64,000 nt of DNA from positions 236,240-300,239 of the forward strand of contig WBMZ01008997.1 of the NCBI GenBank assembly GCA_013400975.1, given 5' to 3'. Below are positions 11,401 through 24,120 of the stretch, piece after piece. A program made the position numbers and the translations under genes. Position 1 is the stretch's first letter, and every line of letters begins with the position of its first letter. The stretch comes from Atrichornis clamosus. Its lineage: Eukaryota; Chordata; Aves; Passeriformes; Menuridae. The notes beneath the pieces are model-generated. The model saw only the letters and a program-made list of their open reading frames with translations. It made no database searches and was not told the origin of the DNA.

Positions 11401-11780
11401 TATAATGATATTTCATATATATACTGACATTTAACACACAACATAAATGTTAAAAAAAAAAGAGGGGGGCATTAAATTTTAGACACATATTAGAGAGCAC
11501 TTTTAGAAAGTGAATATAAAATTATCAAGTGTGAATGGCTACTTTGGAGTTTCAAAAGTTATATTAATCAGAAAAAGGATAGAAAAAGATAACTCTACTG
11601 CTTATTAATTCAGTGCAGCTATATTCAGGGTAGGGAAGTGTATGCTAGACAATCTAAAGACCTTCACACATACATCATACAAATATGTGAATACCATCTA
11701 TTTATTTGTAGTGTAATCTATATCTGTTGCATATATTACATTTCTTTTTCTGGAGGTTAACAAAATAGTATAAGACCAAG
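8471..11780. other. Unique AT-rich DNA, no gene seen
   Basis: The longest unassigned open frame of the window (8914-9315, 133 codons, plus strand) lies here. It has no recognisable domain, composition is like the surrounding DNA, and it is probably chance. An imperfect 46-bp tandem duplication is at 10462-10553, and A13 is at 11221-11233. Confidence 0.55.
10462..10553. repeat. Imperfect 46-bp tandem duplication
   Basis: Copy 1 (10462-10507) and copy 2 (10508-10553) share ATTAYCAACATTAG, TCCTTTCCTTAGG and the GGAWGCASACTAT end, with scattered substitutions. The divergence indicates an old duplication. Confidence 0.7.
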
Positions 11781-12140
11781 TGTACTGGTTTTGGCTAGGT
11801 TAAAGTTTATTTTCTTCATAGTATGTGGTAGGGTGCCACGTTTTGGATATATGATGATGAAAACAGTGTTGCTAAAACTATTTTAGCTTTTATCGAGGAG
11901 TGCTTGCACTCAGTCAAGGACTTTTCTGCCTCTCATCCCACCCCACCAGTGAACAGGCTGGGGATGCACAAGGATTTGTGAGGGGACAGCCCGGACAGCT
12001 GACCCCAACTGACCACAGGGATGTTTCTTACCATATGGCATTATGGTTAGTATATAAGAAGAAGGGATGAAGGAGGCAGGGGGGGACTTTTGGGGCTATG
12101 ACTTTTGGGGCTATGACTTTTGTCTTCCCATGTGACCAAG
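11781..12140 (+). mobile_element. 5' (U3) portion of an avian ERVL-type LTR, truncated
   Basis: The segment opens with TGTACTGGTTTTGGCTAGG. It continues with TTTTCTTCATAGTA, GTCAAGGACTTTTCTGCCTCTCA, CACCCCACCAGTGAACAGGCTGGGG, GGACAGCTGACCCCAACTGACC, TACCATATGGCATTATG and a TATA box, in the order of a common avian ERVL-type LTR that I know. After TTTGTCTTCCCATGTGACC the expected downstream part (the rest of R and U5, ending in CA) is missing and CR1 sequence begins. A 15-bp tandem duplication, GACTTTTGGGGCTAT, lies at 12085-12099 and 12100-12114. The 7-mer GACCAAG occurs immediately before the LTR start (11774-11780) and at its end (12134-12140). The family assignment is from memory. Confidence 0.78.
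12051..12058 (+). promoter_or_regulatory. TATA box of the truncated LTR
   Basis: TATATAAG lies about 270 bases into the LTR, where U3 ends in this family. It is preceded by GTTAG and followed by a purine-rich stretch. The U3 promoter part is retained although the rest of the LTR is gone. Activity is not known. Confidence 0.5.
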
Positions 12141-12563
12141 AACAAGTATTATGAGGAGTGGCTGAAGGAACTGGAGTTGTTTAGCCTGGAGAAAAGGAGG
12201 CTAAGGGGAAACTTTATTGCTCTCTACAACTATCTTAAAGGAGAGTGTAGCCAGCTGTGGTTCAGTCTTTTCTCTGAAGTCACAATGACAGGAAAAGAGG
12301 AAATGACCTCAAGTAGCACTAGAGAAGGTTTAGATTGGATATTAGAAAAAAATTATTTACCAAAATGGTATCAAGCACTGACAACACAGAACAGACTACT
12401 CAGGAAAAATATGGAGTCCATGGAGGTATTTAAGAGATTTGCAATGTGGCATTTGGGGACATGGTTTAGTTGTGAACTTGGCAGTGTCAGGTTATTGGTT
12501 GGACTCGATGATTTTGGAGATCTTTTCCGCTCTAAATGATTCTATGATTCTACAGTTCTATGA
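12138..12563 (+). mobile_element. CR1 3' end, 5'-truncated (about 425 bp)
   Basis: It starts with AAGAACAAGTATTATGAGGAG and continues with CTGGAGTTGTTTAGCCTGGAG, AGGAGGCTAAGGGGAAAC, TTATTGCTCTCTACAACTA, the TTTAGATTGGATATTAG block and TGGACTCGATGATTTTGGAG. It ends in a decayed octamer tail (GATTCTATGATTCTACAGTTCTATGA read as overlapping units, 12538-12563). Order and 3' tail are those of a normal 5'-truncated CR1 insertion. An open frame (12120-12539, 139 codons) spans the LTR-CR1 junction and is accidental. Confidence 0.9.
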
Positions 12564-15500
12564 GGATTATGCTTGAAGGAACCCTGGGTGGTTCTCTCTA
12601 TCATTATGCAATTCAATAATTTATTTCCTTTAGACCACTCTATTTCTCATACTTGAAAAAGTTTAAGAAAAAAGTAAAACCAGAGGAGCTAAAAAAAATT
12701 CTACTTATTAGTTAAAATGCATCTTAACCACACTTTAATAATAAAAGTTCATTGATTAATTTTAAGTAAATGCACACGTATGTATGACACAATTATTATA
12801 CATTGTACAGAAAGTTAAAAGGATACAGTAATCAAGAGCTGATGCAATGAATAGTTAATATCTTTTTCTTTTTCTGCTTACCTACTAAACTTTACAAAGA
12901 GTCTCTTTAAAAAAAGGGGCTTCTCAAAAAACAACTAATGAATGAATAAAATAGTTCCACCAAATTTAAAAATTCTCTTGAATTTCACTTAAAAATTTTC
13001 TTGGATTTAACTCAGAACAGCTCAGGAAATCCTTTGCCTTTCAGCAAGAAAAAAAAAGTGTGTATGTGTGTGCCGCTATTTGTTTAAGCAAACTGTCTTA
13101 CTGATACTGAACCTCTGTTCAGAGACTTTTATAAATCAGGTATTCAAACTGAATTATTTAAATAGTTTTATTCACCTTTGGTTAGACCTGTATCATAGTG
13201 TTCTGTTACTTGTCTATGGCCTGATATCTCCTGCCTAACCTTTTTCTATAACTTTTTCCCAAAGGATTTAAATTAAATGAGTCTTAGTCATATCAATTCT
13301 ACCCTACATCTAAGGATGTTTTGCAAACTGATAGTGAAGTCTAGGTGTGAGTCACTGAAGTATGAGGCAGCATTTAGGTAAAACAGGCAGGATAATCTTT
13401 TAAAATCTTTCTTTCTCTCCCTTTAATAGTCAATGAACATATTGAAAAATAGAGATTGTTTTCGGAAGAAATATCTGAGAATGAAATAGACTGAAGTAGG
13501 TACTAGTAGACCAAGGAGAAAAGCTAAATACATAAGGAGAAATTTCTTTTCTACCCTCATTGTGTCTAGCATGTAGTATTTAGTAAACCTTGAAAATAAA
13601 GCTCAACAGCATTTTGAAACAGGATATACAATAATCATCATCATTATCATACATATTGTGGAGCCACAAAAAAGTATTAAATACTTTTTTCCCTGCATCA
13701 TATTTTTATGGGATTTCCTTGCTTTAATATGTGGACTCAGTAGAGACTGAAAACTGAAACCTGCAACATAAAGGCATAAAATTCCATTTATACTGGGATA
13801 TAAGTCCGAGCATGGCACTTCCACATGCTTTCTCATCATAATGGTACCCTGGAACATAAATTTTAACATTAAAAAAAAAAAAATGTAGAGGAGGGAAGTT
13901 GTTGAAGTTGGTTTTCATCTAACAGTGATAGTTTTGGCAACTAGCATTTAAATCTCACTTTTAGGGAAAGGAAATGCTTTCTATAAACACTTGCCCTGCA
14001 CAGAATTGACCTGGTGTACTTTTGAAAAATATATGTAGACTGGCCACCTGTACCCTATATTTGACAAAATGTTCAGACTATAATAGGGCTCAATTTTGCA
14101 TTGACTTATGCTGAAACAGCAGAAATTGATTAGGACTTTATAATCATTTACACTTCAGAAATACCCTCTCTAATAATGTTAAAGTAGGCAAAAAACTACA
14201 ATAATTAATAATAAAAAACCCCACACTTGTGGACAATTTAGAAATGTAAAAATTGTTTTTCTTTCAAGGTTCTCATTCAGATAATATATATTCTGACATG
14301 CAGCCCAAAAACATTTACTTGAACTTACATGCTAGCTCTGAAGCAGGGAAAAAAACCAAACTAAACCAAAATAGTTTAAGACTTAACAGAGAAAAATTAT
14401 GCAAAAAAAGGTGTTTACTTTCAGTTTTCCCTTCTTTCTTTGCATCCAGTATGCCTTCCTATGTTGACTGTATGTTTCTTCCATCCTCAATTGAAACAAT
14501 ATTTACTTAGTGTAAAATATTTGCATTATGCCATTTTGAAAGGCATTATCTACACACAAATAAATATGTCAATCATAGTAACTTGGTGCTAAAATCTGTA
14601 CAGAAAAGTGTCTTCTATTTAAAAATTCATTTATTTCAGTTTCCTATGACCTTTTTTTACAGAGTTCAAATAAAATTTCCTTTCAAAAAATCACTCAAAT
14701 TGAAATAATCATGCATATACCGTAGGATTTTTAAAGTATCGGTTGAAATCTTCAGGTAAACAGGTGCAAATTAGTACACAGACAAAGCTTGATTTTAACT
14801 AGTATAAGACTAAAAACTCAGTTCATCAACATAGGCAATCACAATTCTTGGGTAAAACAAATTAAATTTTGCTGCTTCTCCACATTTCAGAATAATATTT
14901 TATTTGAAGAGGAATCTAAATATATATCCTAGAGCGAGGAACCTTAAACTCTCCACTTAGGAGTAGAGTCCTGGAAAGATAATTTTAAAAATTGGGGGTT
15001 TTTGGAACAGCATACTATATTGACTGCAAAAGAATACATTGAATTTCTGAAATAATTTTAACTGAGAAAAAAAGAAAAAATAGATTAAACCGCAAAACCA
15101 CCACGACACCTTAGGTTTCATGTAATACTGGTAACTACTTTTGTCTTGTATTTTGAGCTTTAAATTTATTTGGGGCTAGTCAAGTTTGAGTCCCAGATGA
15201 ACTTAAAGGAATTAAAACTCCCACTTTGCATGAAAGGTCCTTTTACATCTGATTATGTAATATCTCCAAGCATATTCTGCAAAGAGTTCCTGTCCCTAGT
15301 TTTATGGTGACATTCTTTCTGTTTTCTAAAAGATACTTCAATGAGAAACTTCAAGTTCTGACCTGTCTGTGCACTACCCAGCAATTTTAATGTCATTCAT
15401 TTGCTATTGTTTACATTCAGAGACCATGTTTTTTTTCAAAGTGAGACCAGCATTAATAGGAAAAAAAAAAAAAAAGAACTAGAGCCTGTAGTACTTAATG

Positions 15501-16544
15501 GCCTCATGAGTGATAGAAAAAATAACCTTTAACTTGAGTTGAAATGGTTTAATACGTGCCCTAAGAACTCATGACAGATTTTAAGGAAGTGATTTCTTGT
15601 TGGTTCCTTATTTTTTACAAAACAAATATTGAGAGGTGAGAAAGGAGTGTTAGAGGAATAGAGGAAAAAGTGTAGCAACAAGCTGACTTTACCCTCCATT
15701 GCAAGCCTCTATTTCACAGGGAATGAAAGAATGATGATATTCCACAACCTGCTTCAATTAATCAGCCAAGCTCAATATCCAGGATGAAGACATGTTTTCC
15801 ACATAATATCTTATAACATGATAGTTAGGGCACACACTTGGAACGCAGTTCAAAAACTCCTTTCTTAGGAACTGTTGTAAAATCTCCAACAACTGAGACT
15901 AATTAATGAGGTCTCTGGTAAAACCAGTCTAAATCCCTTTGAAATTGTTTCTGTGCTTCATTTGCTTTTGTCACAGATGTCACACACATAATACTTTAAA
16001 AATTGTATTAAAATAATAACTTTAATTTAATCAAAGATGTCTGTTTGCTTTGTTGTTGATGTTTTGTTCAGCAGTAGATACGTGTGCAGCACTACTATAT
16101 GGCTGAAATCTGAACAACTTGAAGTCGCTAAAACAGATGTAATGAATTTGGGTGGTTGTAGTTTTAGAGATGTATGCTGAGTGTTGCTTATTTGTGCCCC
16201 GGGACAAACTTCTTATCTGATTTCTCGTAAATTTCTGCATTACCTTTTAAACAGAAAGGCTTAGCTACAAAGTCTACGTTCTTTATTAACAAGTGTCCTG
16301 GTAACATAAATAAAAATAATCCAGTGCTGGTAGGACTCTTTTTAGAAATGTAGGGATTAGTCTGTGTGCCTTAAAAATGAGTATTGTTTGTTCTCTGTTT
16401 CTAGTCATCTAGATAACCTGGTTAGCAATCGAGTATCGAGAGCAAAGACAATGTTTGTCTGCCTCTATCTGGCACTCATACATGCTATGTCCAGTTTGGA
16501 ATGCCCAGTACAGAAAGACAACATGCTATAGTAAGCTCTGTGGA
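12564..16544. other. Unique AT-rich DNA, no gene seen
   Basis: No coding or transposon similarity was recognised. Simple sequence: a short GT tract near 13059-13072, A13 at 13871-13883 and A15 at 15461-15475. The open frame at 13603-13869 and others are short and without family resemblance. Confidence 0.55.
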
Positions 16545-16915
16545 AAAACACCAAGATCGTAAGACTGGAGCACCTGCCCCATGAGGAGACGCTGGGAGAG
16601 TGAGGCACCTGAGCCTGGTGCAGGGTGGCTTTTGGGCACCTCACAGCCATCCCTCTAAAGTGAGAAGGTGACTGTGAGGGCAGTTTCACTCCTCACAGTG
16701 GTTCATTGTGACAGGACAAAAAATAAATTGAAACAAAAGGGATTCAGGCTGGATAGGAGGTTTTTCTCACAAGAGTAGTCAAGCACTGAGACACATTGCC
16801 TGGAGAGGTCTTATTGGCTCTGTCCTTAGATATTTTCAGGACTGGCTAAAGTTCTCAAGATCTAGTCTGACCATGCTGTTAGCAGGAGGTTAGCTCCAAC
16901 ATTATTTAACCTGTG
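16545..16915 (+). mobile_element. Old CR1 3' end fragment
   Basis: It begins with a CR1-like block containing GACTGGAGCACCTGCCCCATGAGG (16564-16587), followed by decayed forms of the AGAGGCTGAG, GGACAAGAGGCAA (GTGACAGGACAAAAAA), AACTGGATAGGAGG and GTCAAGCACTG blocks. It ends with TTAGCAGGAGGTTAG and GCTCCAACATTATTTAACCTG, a worn version of the GGGGTTGGA...CCAACCT terminus. The many substitutions and small deletions mean it is older than the copies at 12138 and 56985. The octamer tail is lost. Confidence 0.72.
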
Positions 16916-19900
16916 CTCGTAATGAAAAGAATACAAATGTGGACATTGACTATCCTAGAACATGTAGACAGAAATTAGAGTGAACTGAGTTGTCTTCATC
17001 ATTTCCACAGACTTTTAATTATTCCTTGCATTCACTAGTGAAAAGAAACCCTAGTTCAACTGATGATTGAATCTCTTGAATATATAGTTGTAAGACTTCT
17101 TACATACTCAAACAGTGATTTTTTAATGAAGATGGTGCAAGTTATTTCTACAGGTCCTGATCTGGGACCCAACACCTACAGCTGACCTAGGGGTTAGTGT
17201 TAATGGTCTATGGTATTCTCTTATTTTCTTTTTGTCAGGAATCTTCATCTTGTCTTGGAGTCAAACTATGAAAAACGATTTTTTGGTATAAAGTGTTCTA
17301 ATGCTTCAGTTTTTCTACTGGAGCCTGGGTATTCAAAGATAATTTCTATCAGGTAATTTTATCTTATCACTGCAAACCCCCTGAATAATTGTTTTCCAGT
17401 GAAAGTTTACCTAGAAGAGCGTCTTGCTTAAAGGCTACTTTTAAGCATTTTTTTACTGCACTTTCTAAGTTAGCTCTTGATCCACCTCTACTGCTTTCTT
17501 CCTAACAGATGTTGCCATCTTCAAAGGTTGAAATTAGCATAAGTATGTGCAATATAAAAACCCCCTAATAACTAACAAGGTACAAGTAGATGTACCTCTT
17601 ACTGACAAAGAAATCATTGTATCACAAATTCTATATAAGAATGTTGAACTCTTTATTAAGTTATGGAAAACTCATATGCTTGTACAGCTAATTTACAAGC
17701 TTCTATTTACCTTTAGAACATGCTTTCATCAGTTACCTAGTTTTTAAATTAAATTAAGTTCAGTTAAGACTAGTCAAGGAATCTAAAATATGGACAGACA
17801 ACCTGATTTTGTTAGGAGCATTTATGAAGATTTTGTAAGGAGTTTTTGAAAGGGTTTTGCTCCATCAAAAGTCTTTTTATGATAGACTGATCTGAACAAT
17901 CTATTAATATGTGTTTTAAAGAGAGAAACTTCCAATATAATAGTTTTCGTCTTTGTGATGGTTAATCACAAATGAGTGGAATATAACATGAGAGTCATTA
18001 AGTTTTTGAAGCAAAAATCTGCACTGTAATATTGCAGCAAAATTTAAATTGGCTGTAAGTTTCGCTTAGGGGCAGGGAGTTTAAGGAACATCTGGAGATT
18101 CTGAAATAACCTGCATTCATTTACGTTATTTAAGTTGTAAAATCATATTCAATCTTGACCCACTCAGGAAATCTAACATAAACGTCCTGCTGATTTTGAC
18201 AGTCATACAGCAAAAACACCCTCTAATGAGTATTTAATAGTCACCAAAAGTTCTGCATTAAGTACAAAGCCCTTTTGATTACTTATTCCACTAATTTAAA
18301 GTAAATGCTTTTACAGATGGCATCTGTTAGGACACAGAGCGTGTGCTGCATTTATATGTAGTCATTGAAAATAAATTCCAGCTTTGGTATAAGGATTGTA
18401 CAAAAAAGATCAAACACACAACACTGAGTAAACATTTACTAGTGATATTTTTAAAGCTCTTCATAAAAGCTTATCCAATACTAGAGTACAATACTCAAAG
18501 TATATGAAATAATTCAGAAATGCTTTGGCAAATTAACACCTTAAGAGAAATAGTTGAGACAAAGTAATTGAACTGTTCCATTTTGTTTATCATCTTCCCT
18601 GGGGTGCAACAATATTATATTTCACTATCCCTTCAAACTGTATTACCTTATGAATAAAGAAAATAATTCTAAACTTTTAGCTACTAGAGATTAATGGGAG
18701 AACAATAATGACTTAAATTTAAATGAAAAAAAGGAAGAGAAAAATACAGTGGTGATCTACTTTTTTGAAGAGAGATATGGGGAAATATTAATTTATATTT
18801 TTGTCATCATCTAAGAATTTCATTTTAAAAAGTCATGCTAAATTATGCATTCAAAAGTGTGCAAATTAAGAATTATTTTGTCAATCTACAAACATGCTCC
18901 AAAAGACCAAATATTTAATGGTTTTATATGTTTGTAAAGGAACTTCTTCTGCATATTTTAGAACAAAGATATATTGAGGGCATATTGATAAATAAAAACC
19001 CCAGTACTTTTAAAGAAAATGTCAGTTAATTTAGATGCAAATAATGTAGCTCTATTTTACGGTTATTTTCAGTACTTGCCATTAAAACATTTATGATTAA
19101 TTTTAAAAGCTATTAGCATTACCACAGTGTGTGTGCTGTCACAAAAAAAAATTACTAAGTGAAAACTAATTTCAGAGTAAAATTACAAAAATTTTAGGGA
19201 AAAACCTTGTAATAGGAATATGTATTACTCCAAGTACTCAAAAATAATTAAATCTGATTCAATCATTACCTTGAATCAAGCATCTAAAATTTAATAATCA
19301 TTATCACAATTGTGAAATTTTAGAACTTTCTTTGTTCCAGTGTTCCAACATGCAGATCTATGAGTTTTGGCCTTATTTCAACTCTGAGAATAGTGTATTA
19401 TACGTTACATTCCATGTTGTTTCACGTGTTCACCAAGACTGAACATTACCTGAGCTTTGCCCCTTACTGTGCACTAGAAGTTGCAGTTGCTTTAGTGAAA
19501 ATATGAGCGTTAGGAACCATGAATTTCTTTGTGTGTGTGTCTCTGTGTGTGTGTGTGTAGTACATTAACAAAGTTGTCAAGTTTCATACCAATAGACAGT
19601 CTGGACTGAAACAAGGCACACAACTGAACCCAGAACACAAAAATATTCAGTTTCAAAAATTTGAATGAGAGCTGTGTTTCCTTTCCGCACTTTCAATAAA
19701 TCCACCGTCCTAGAACACAAAAAAATAAGAGATTATATTTTTATGTTCAGATCGCAGTTACTGCTCCAGTCTTTACCTGTAATTATTATCTTGTTGTTAC
19801 TAGAATTAATTATTTGTAAAATTACCCACATTAACCACTGCAGTTAAAAGTGCAGTTACAAGCAACTCCAGAAATAATTATTCTAGGTCACTGCTATATG

Positions 19901-20744
19901 TTCATTTTGATAACTGAGCCAGGTAATCAGCCAGACCAGGTTCACACAAGAACATTTCTTGCACTCTTGAGAAGGTTGTTCTTTCCCATGAAATTAAATT
20001 ACTATGGTATGTGGGAGACAATATTACTAACTGAGGGAGACACAATGGAGTAAGAAGATATTCTCTTTTCTTTCTCATAAAGGTAAATAATAACAATGAA
20101 GGAGCTGATGAGCACAGGAAAATCACCCTTACAAAGAAAATTTAACAGATAGCAAGAGTCTATATTTCATCAAATTTCTAACCAGTATGCTCATAATACA
20201 ATTCTGAAAAAAGCTGCATCTTCTGGGGCAAAAAGCACAAGTCACTGCCCTTCTGAAATCTATGTTTGGTCTTTGTCAGTTTGGTTTTGCTAGAACTATT
20301 TCAGGGGTAAAAGAATGATGAACTTTTCATCCCTGTGGACTGTAGCCTATATTTATTTTTCCATCTCTGTGGAACAATAACTTTCATGGAACAAGTACAT
20401 ACCACAGGAACACCGTATTCCTGAGCTGGTTTTATTCCAGTTACCTTTTATAAGGTGACAGGTTCAAAGCAAGCTATTAGTAATAGAAGTCCCAGGATAC
20501 ACAGCAGTGTAAACTAAGATTGTACAGACAGTAATCTTAGTGTTTTTCTCTTGTAATTGATGATTGCACAAAACAGACACAAGAAAATATGAGTTTAGAA
20601 TTTTTCACCAAATTTGCATTGTCTCAGTATGATGTATCCACATCCTGAGCCCTAGTGTTTAAATATAATTGAACTTAATTTTCCCCTCAATATTTTAATT
20701 AAAAATAACGTTAAGTATATAGAATTAAAATAGTTTTAAGCTAG
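16916..20744. other. Unique AT-rich DNA, no gene seen
   Basis: No coding or transposon similarity was recognised. An interrupted TG repeat is at 19531-19558. Short open frames around 19665-20126 overlap on both strands and look like chance. Confidence 0.55.
19531..19558. repeat. Interrupted (TG)n microsatellite
   Basis: GT dinucleotides over 28 bases, interrupted once by CTC at 19541-19543. Confidence 0.9.
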
Positions 20745-21916
20745 TGTTGCAGGAGAATCTAGCCAATTATAATAACCACTCTGGATTGGGATTGTGTAGC
20801 AATGTTTTGATGGGGGGTGTCAGGGATGACTTCTGTGAGAAGCTGCTGGAGGGTTTCCCCATGTCCAACAAAGCCGTTGCCAGCTGGCTCCAAGATGGAC
20901 CCACTGAGTGACCAAGGCTGAGCCCACCAGGGATGGTGGCAGCACCGCAGGGGCAGCAGATAGAAGAAGGGAGTGGGGTACGGGAGGTGCAGCAGGGAGT
21001 TACTGTGCAACAGCAACTGCAGCCCAGAGAGAGGAGTGAGAACGTGTGAGAGAAACAACTCTGCAGACACCAGGGTTAGTAAGGAAGGAGAGGGAGGAAG
21101 TGCTCCAGGTAACAGAGCACATATTCCCTGGCAGCACTGGTGAAGAGCGTGGTAAGGCAGATGTGCCCCTGCAGTCCATGGAGGTTCACAGTGTAGCAAA
21201 TACCCACCTGCAGCCTGCGGAGGACCCCACACGGGAGCAGGTGGATGCCTGAAGGAGGCTGTTATCCATTGGGAAGCCCACACTGGAGCGGCTTCTGACA
21301 GGACCTGTGGGCCCATGGAGAAGGGAGCCCACAATGGAAAAGGCTCCTGGCAGAACTTGTGACCCTGTGGAGGCCCCACACTGGGTAGCCTGTTCCTGAA
21401 GGACTGCACCCCATGAGAGGGACCTGTGCTGGAGCAGTCTGTGAACTGCAGCCTGTGTGCTGAAGTCATGTTGGAGAAGTTCATGGAGGACTGTCTACCA
21501 TGAAAGGGGCCCCACAGGAGGGTCCTTTCCCTGAGGTGGAAGGAGTGACAGAGACAGCACATGATGAACTGACCACAGCCCACCTTCCCCATTGCTCTGC
21601 ACTGCTGGAAAATGAAGGTACAGAAAATAGGGACTGAAATTAACCCTGGGTAGAAGAGAGGGTTGAGGTTAAGATGTTTTTAGGATTTAGGCTTTATTTC
21701 TTAGTATCCTACTCTGATTTTTCTGGTTAGAAACTAAATTAATTTCCCCAAGTTGAGGCTGTTTTGCCTGTGAGAGTAACTGGTGAGTGATCTCTTCCTG
21801 TCCGTATCTCAACCCATGAGCCTTTTGTTATATTTTCTCTCCCCTGTCCAGCTGAGGAGGGGAGTGAAAGAGCAGCTTTGGAGGACACCTTCTGTCCAAC
21901 CAGGGTCAACCCAGCA
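20745..21916 (+). mobile_element. Solo LTR of an avian endogenous retrovirus (about 1.17 kb)
   Basis: It starts TGTTGCAGGAGAATC and ends GGTCAACCCAGCA, giving TG...CA ends. The interior follows an LTR family that I know from bird genomes. The blocks seen, in order, are TGTCAGGGATGACTTCTGTGAG, a series of imperfect internal units built on TGGAG-CAG and CTGCAG-CC-TG-GAGG phrases (about 21170-21500), ATTTCTTAGTATCCTACTCTG, AATTTCCCCAAGTTGAG and CTGTTTTGCCTGTGAGAGTAAC. These are followed by CCCATGAGCCTTTTGTTATA, CTCCCCTGTCCAGCTGAGGAG and the final CCAACCAGGGTCAACCCA. The flanking bases (GCTAG before, CTTAG after) match only partly, so the target duplication has decayed. No retroviral coding sequence adjoins it. 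CpG sites are few compared with the LTR at 4164, which suggests greater age. The 277-codon minus-strand open frame (20759-21592) lies entirely within the LTR and is not a gene. Confidence 0.82.
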
Positions 21917-23799
21917 CTTAGATGTGGCATTAAGGGAAAATAGAAAGCCTGTATGTAACAGAACTCAACACTGACCAGAAAACCAAACTGCAGTTCTAGA
22001 TATTAGGAAATAGCACTGAAATGAAAGAGCATTACTAAAAGGTCAAGAGGGTTCAGCCCTGAAGAGGAAATTAATAGAAATAATAAAAGTTCTTTGCTAT
22101 ATAAATTAAAAGAGAAAAGTACACAAGACAGATGAAGCCAGAACATAGTAGAGATTAAAAATAATCAGTGTAGTATCTAAAACTTAAAAGAATCCCTAGC
22201 TCACCTTCAGTAAGATAGAAGATGTGGCACATCAAGAAAATCTCATGTTAATTAATGGAATTAATATGTGAAAAAAAAATTATTACCTCTTAGGTAAAAG
22301 TACAGTTTCAAGATCTCAAAGTCAAAGGGATCGTATGATATTTAATGCAGGAAAATTGGAAAAACAGGTATATGAAATTATAGATGCAGAAACAAGGTAT
22401 TTTAATGAATCTGTCTTTATCAAGAATTAATAGAAAATGGAATATCCATATTTGCTTAATGGAGATGGGATAGTGGAAACTGAAGGATCATTAACCTGAT
22501 ATGGGGGTTTTTTAAGCCTTTAGAGCAATAGTTGAAGTACATGATAAAGAAAACAAAGAAAATGGAAAATAAAGCATGTTGCAACATGAATTTAGCACAG
22601 TACCTGATGTTAGACTACCATCTTTACTGTTTGGTAATAAATATTTTTCTAAAAAAAGAAACAGGAAAGACTTGGTTCATTACAGTTTGTTTGTAGCGAA
22701 AACATTAATAAGAGTAATCTTAACAAACATAATTACTATTCCGTTTTTCCCCAATCAGATGATGTCTGTGAATAGCACCAGTGGATAGAGCCATGTGGAA
22801 CCAGTGCAAAGAGCTTCCTAGATTTAGGAAGAGAATAGTGACACATTTAAAAAAGAAGATTAAAAAAAAAAATCAGATTAGAAGAAAAGAACTGGTGACT
22901 TTGAATGTGCTTAAATGGAACATGGTCCATCTGCTTCCTAAAATCTATTCACCTGTTAACTAAGGTCTGCAACATAAAGGTACTTGAACACATCATCCTA
23001 CCACTAGTTTATTTCAGGTACTTAATTTCTGTGTGCTTAACACCTTTCTTTTCATTAAAAATTTTCTCTGTCAGCCTGAGAAGGACCCAGTTTCCAACCT
23101 TTTACCCACTTGTCACATCACCAGTTGTCAAATGTCCACTCAAGCAGTGATAAAAATAAAATAATCTAAGTTAAATGTAAGAAAATGTTCTTAGACTGTA
23201 TTTAGGTTGAAGGCTGTTATTTTGTCTAAGTTCGAGGAAATATTTGCCTACCTAAGATCTTGTCTGATTTAACTATATTTGTTGTTTTTATTAAAATTGT
23301 AAGTTCAACAGGAAATTTAGAAGATACTAAAAACATTTTTTTGTCGACAGCTGGTGAAAGTTTTCTTTAGTTCCGTGCTGCCTTTTCCTAGATTCCTCTG
23401 ATTGCTGATAACCAGGGGTAAAAGGCAACTTTCATCATATAAAGCAGAATGGACATACTCTAACTTACATGTCTGAAACTTCGACATTCAAATTTAAGGT
23501 AATGTGTCTGTGTTCCATGGTAATCAAAGACATAAAGGATCTTTGGATGACTATTCATCTTATACTAAGACAAGTGTGTGGTGCAGGTCTGTTGAAAAAA
23601 ATGAGATTGAGATAAGGTGAAAAAAACCCCAACCTAGGAACCTGCATAATTTTGTAAAGAGCAAGCCGTAGCTTAGCATAGTTAAACCTGGATCTGGTTG
23701 TTTGTGTGCTCTATTACATCAGGGGATGAGGTGGTGTATTAAAATTGTCAGTCTGGAAATGCTCTAGAGGAAATCAAAACAAATGATGGAGAAAGCAAA
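21917..23799. other. Unique A-rich DNA, no gene seen
   Basis: A-rich sequence with no recognised exon or transposon. An A-run plus CCCC tract lies near 23616-23630. Confidence 0.5.
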
Positions 23800-24120
23800 C
23801 TAAGATTGGCTAACCTAAAAAGTAGAAGACAAAGACAGGATCACACACAGGCTTCAAGCAAATAAAAGGTTTCTGAAAGGCAAAAAGAAATAATTCATCC
23901 TTTGCATCCACAAAACATAAGATTTAGTGTTGAACCTACACTGAATAAAAACCAGAAAGTTCAGGCTTGAACTGTGAAACATTTTCTAGTGGTTTAAGCA
24001 GTGATGTGATAGAACAGGCTGTTTGAACCAGGAATGGTTTTGGAATTTTGAAGAAAGAAAAGGGAAAATACCTAACAACAATAGCTGCTCTTTGTCAGAG
24101 GGAGCAGATGGATTAAATGC
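23800..24120 (+). mobile_element. Possible very old CR1 3' fragment
   Basis: Blocks such as GGCTAACCTAAAAAGTAGAAGAC, an AGACAGGATCACACACAGGCTTC stretch, GTTCAGGCTTGAACTG and GTGGTTTAAGCAGTGATGTGATAGAACAGGCTG resemble, in order, the tail region of ancient CR1 subfamilies. The usual forms are AACCTCAGAAACAGAAGACTAAGACAG, TTCAGGTTGAACA and GGTTAAGCACTGGAACAGG. The match is weak and was made by eye. It could also be chance in A/G-rich DNA. Confidence 0.4.

Noticed and set aside
12120..12539. 139-codon open frame
   Set aside because: It crosses the LTR-CR1 junction and reads CR1 3' sequence, so it is not a gene.
20759..21592. 277-codon minus-strand open frame
   Set aside because: It lies wholly within the solo LTR 20745-21916, antisense to it. 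The proline/serine/histidine-rich translation has no domain, and its openness follows from the GC-rich repetitive LTR units.
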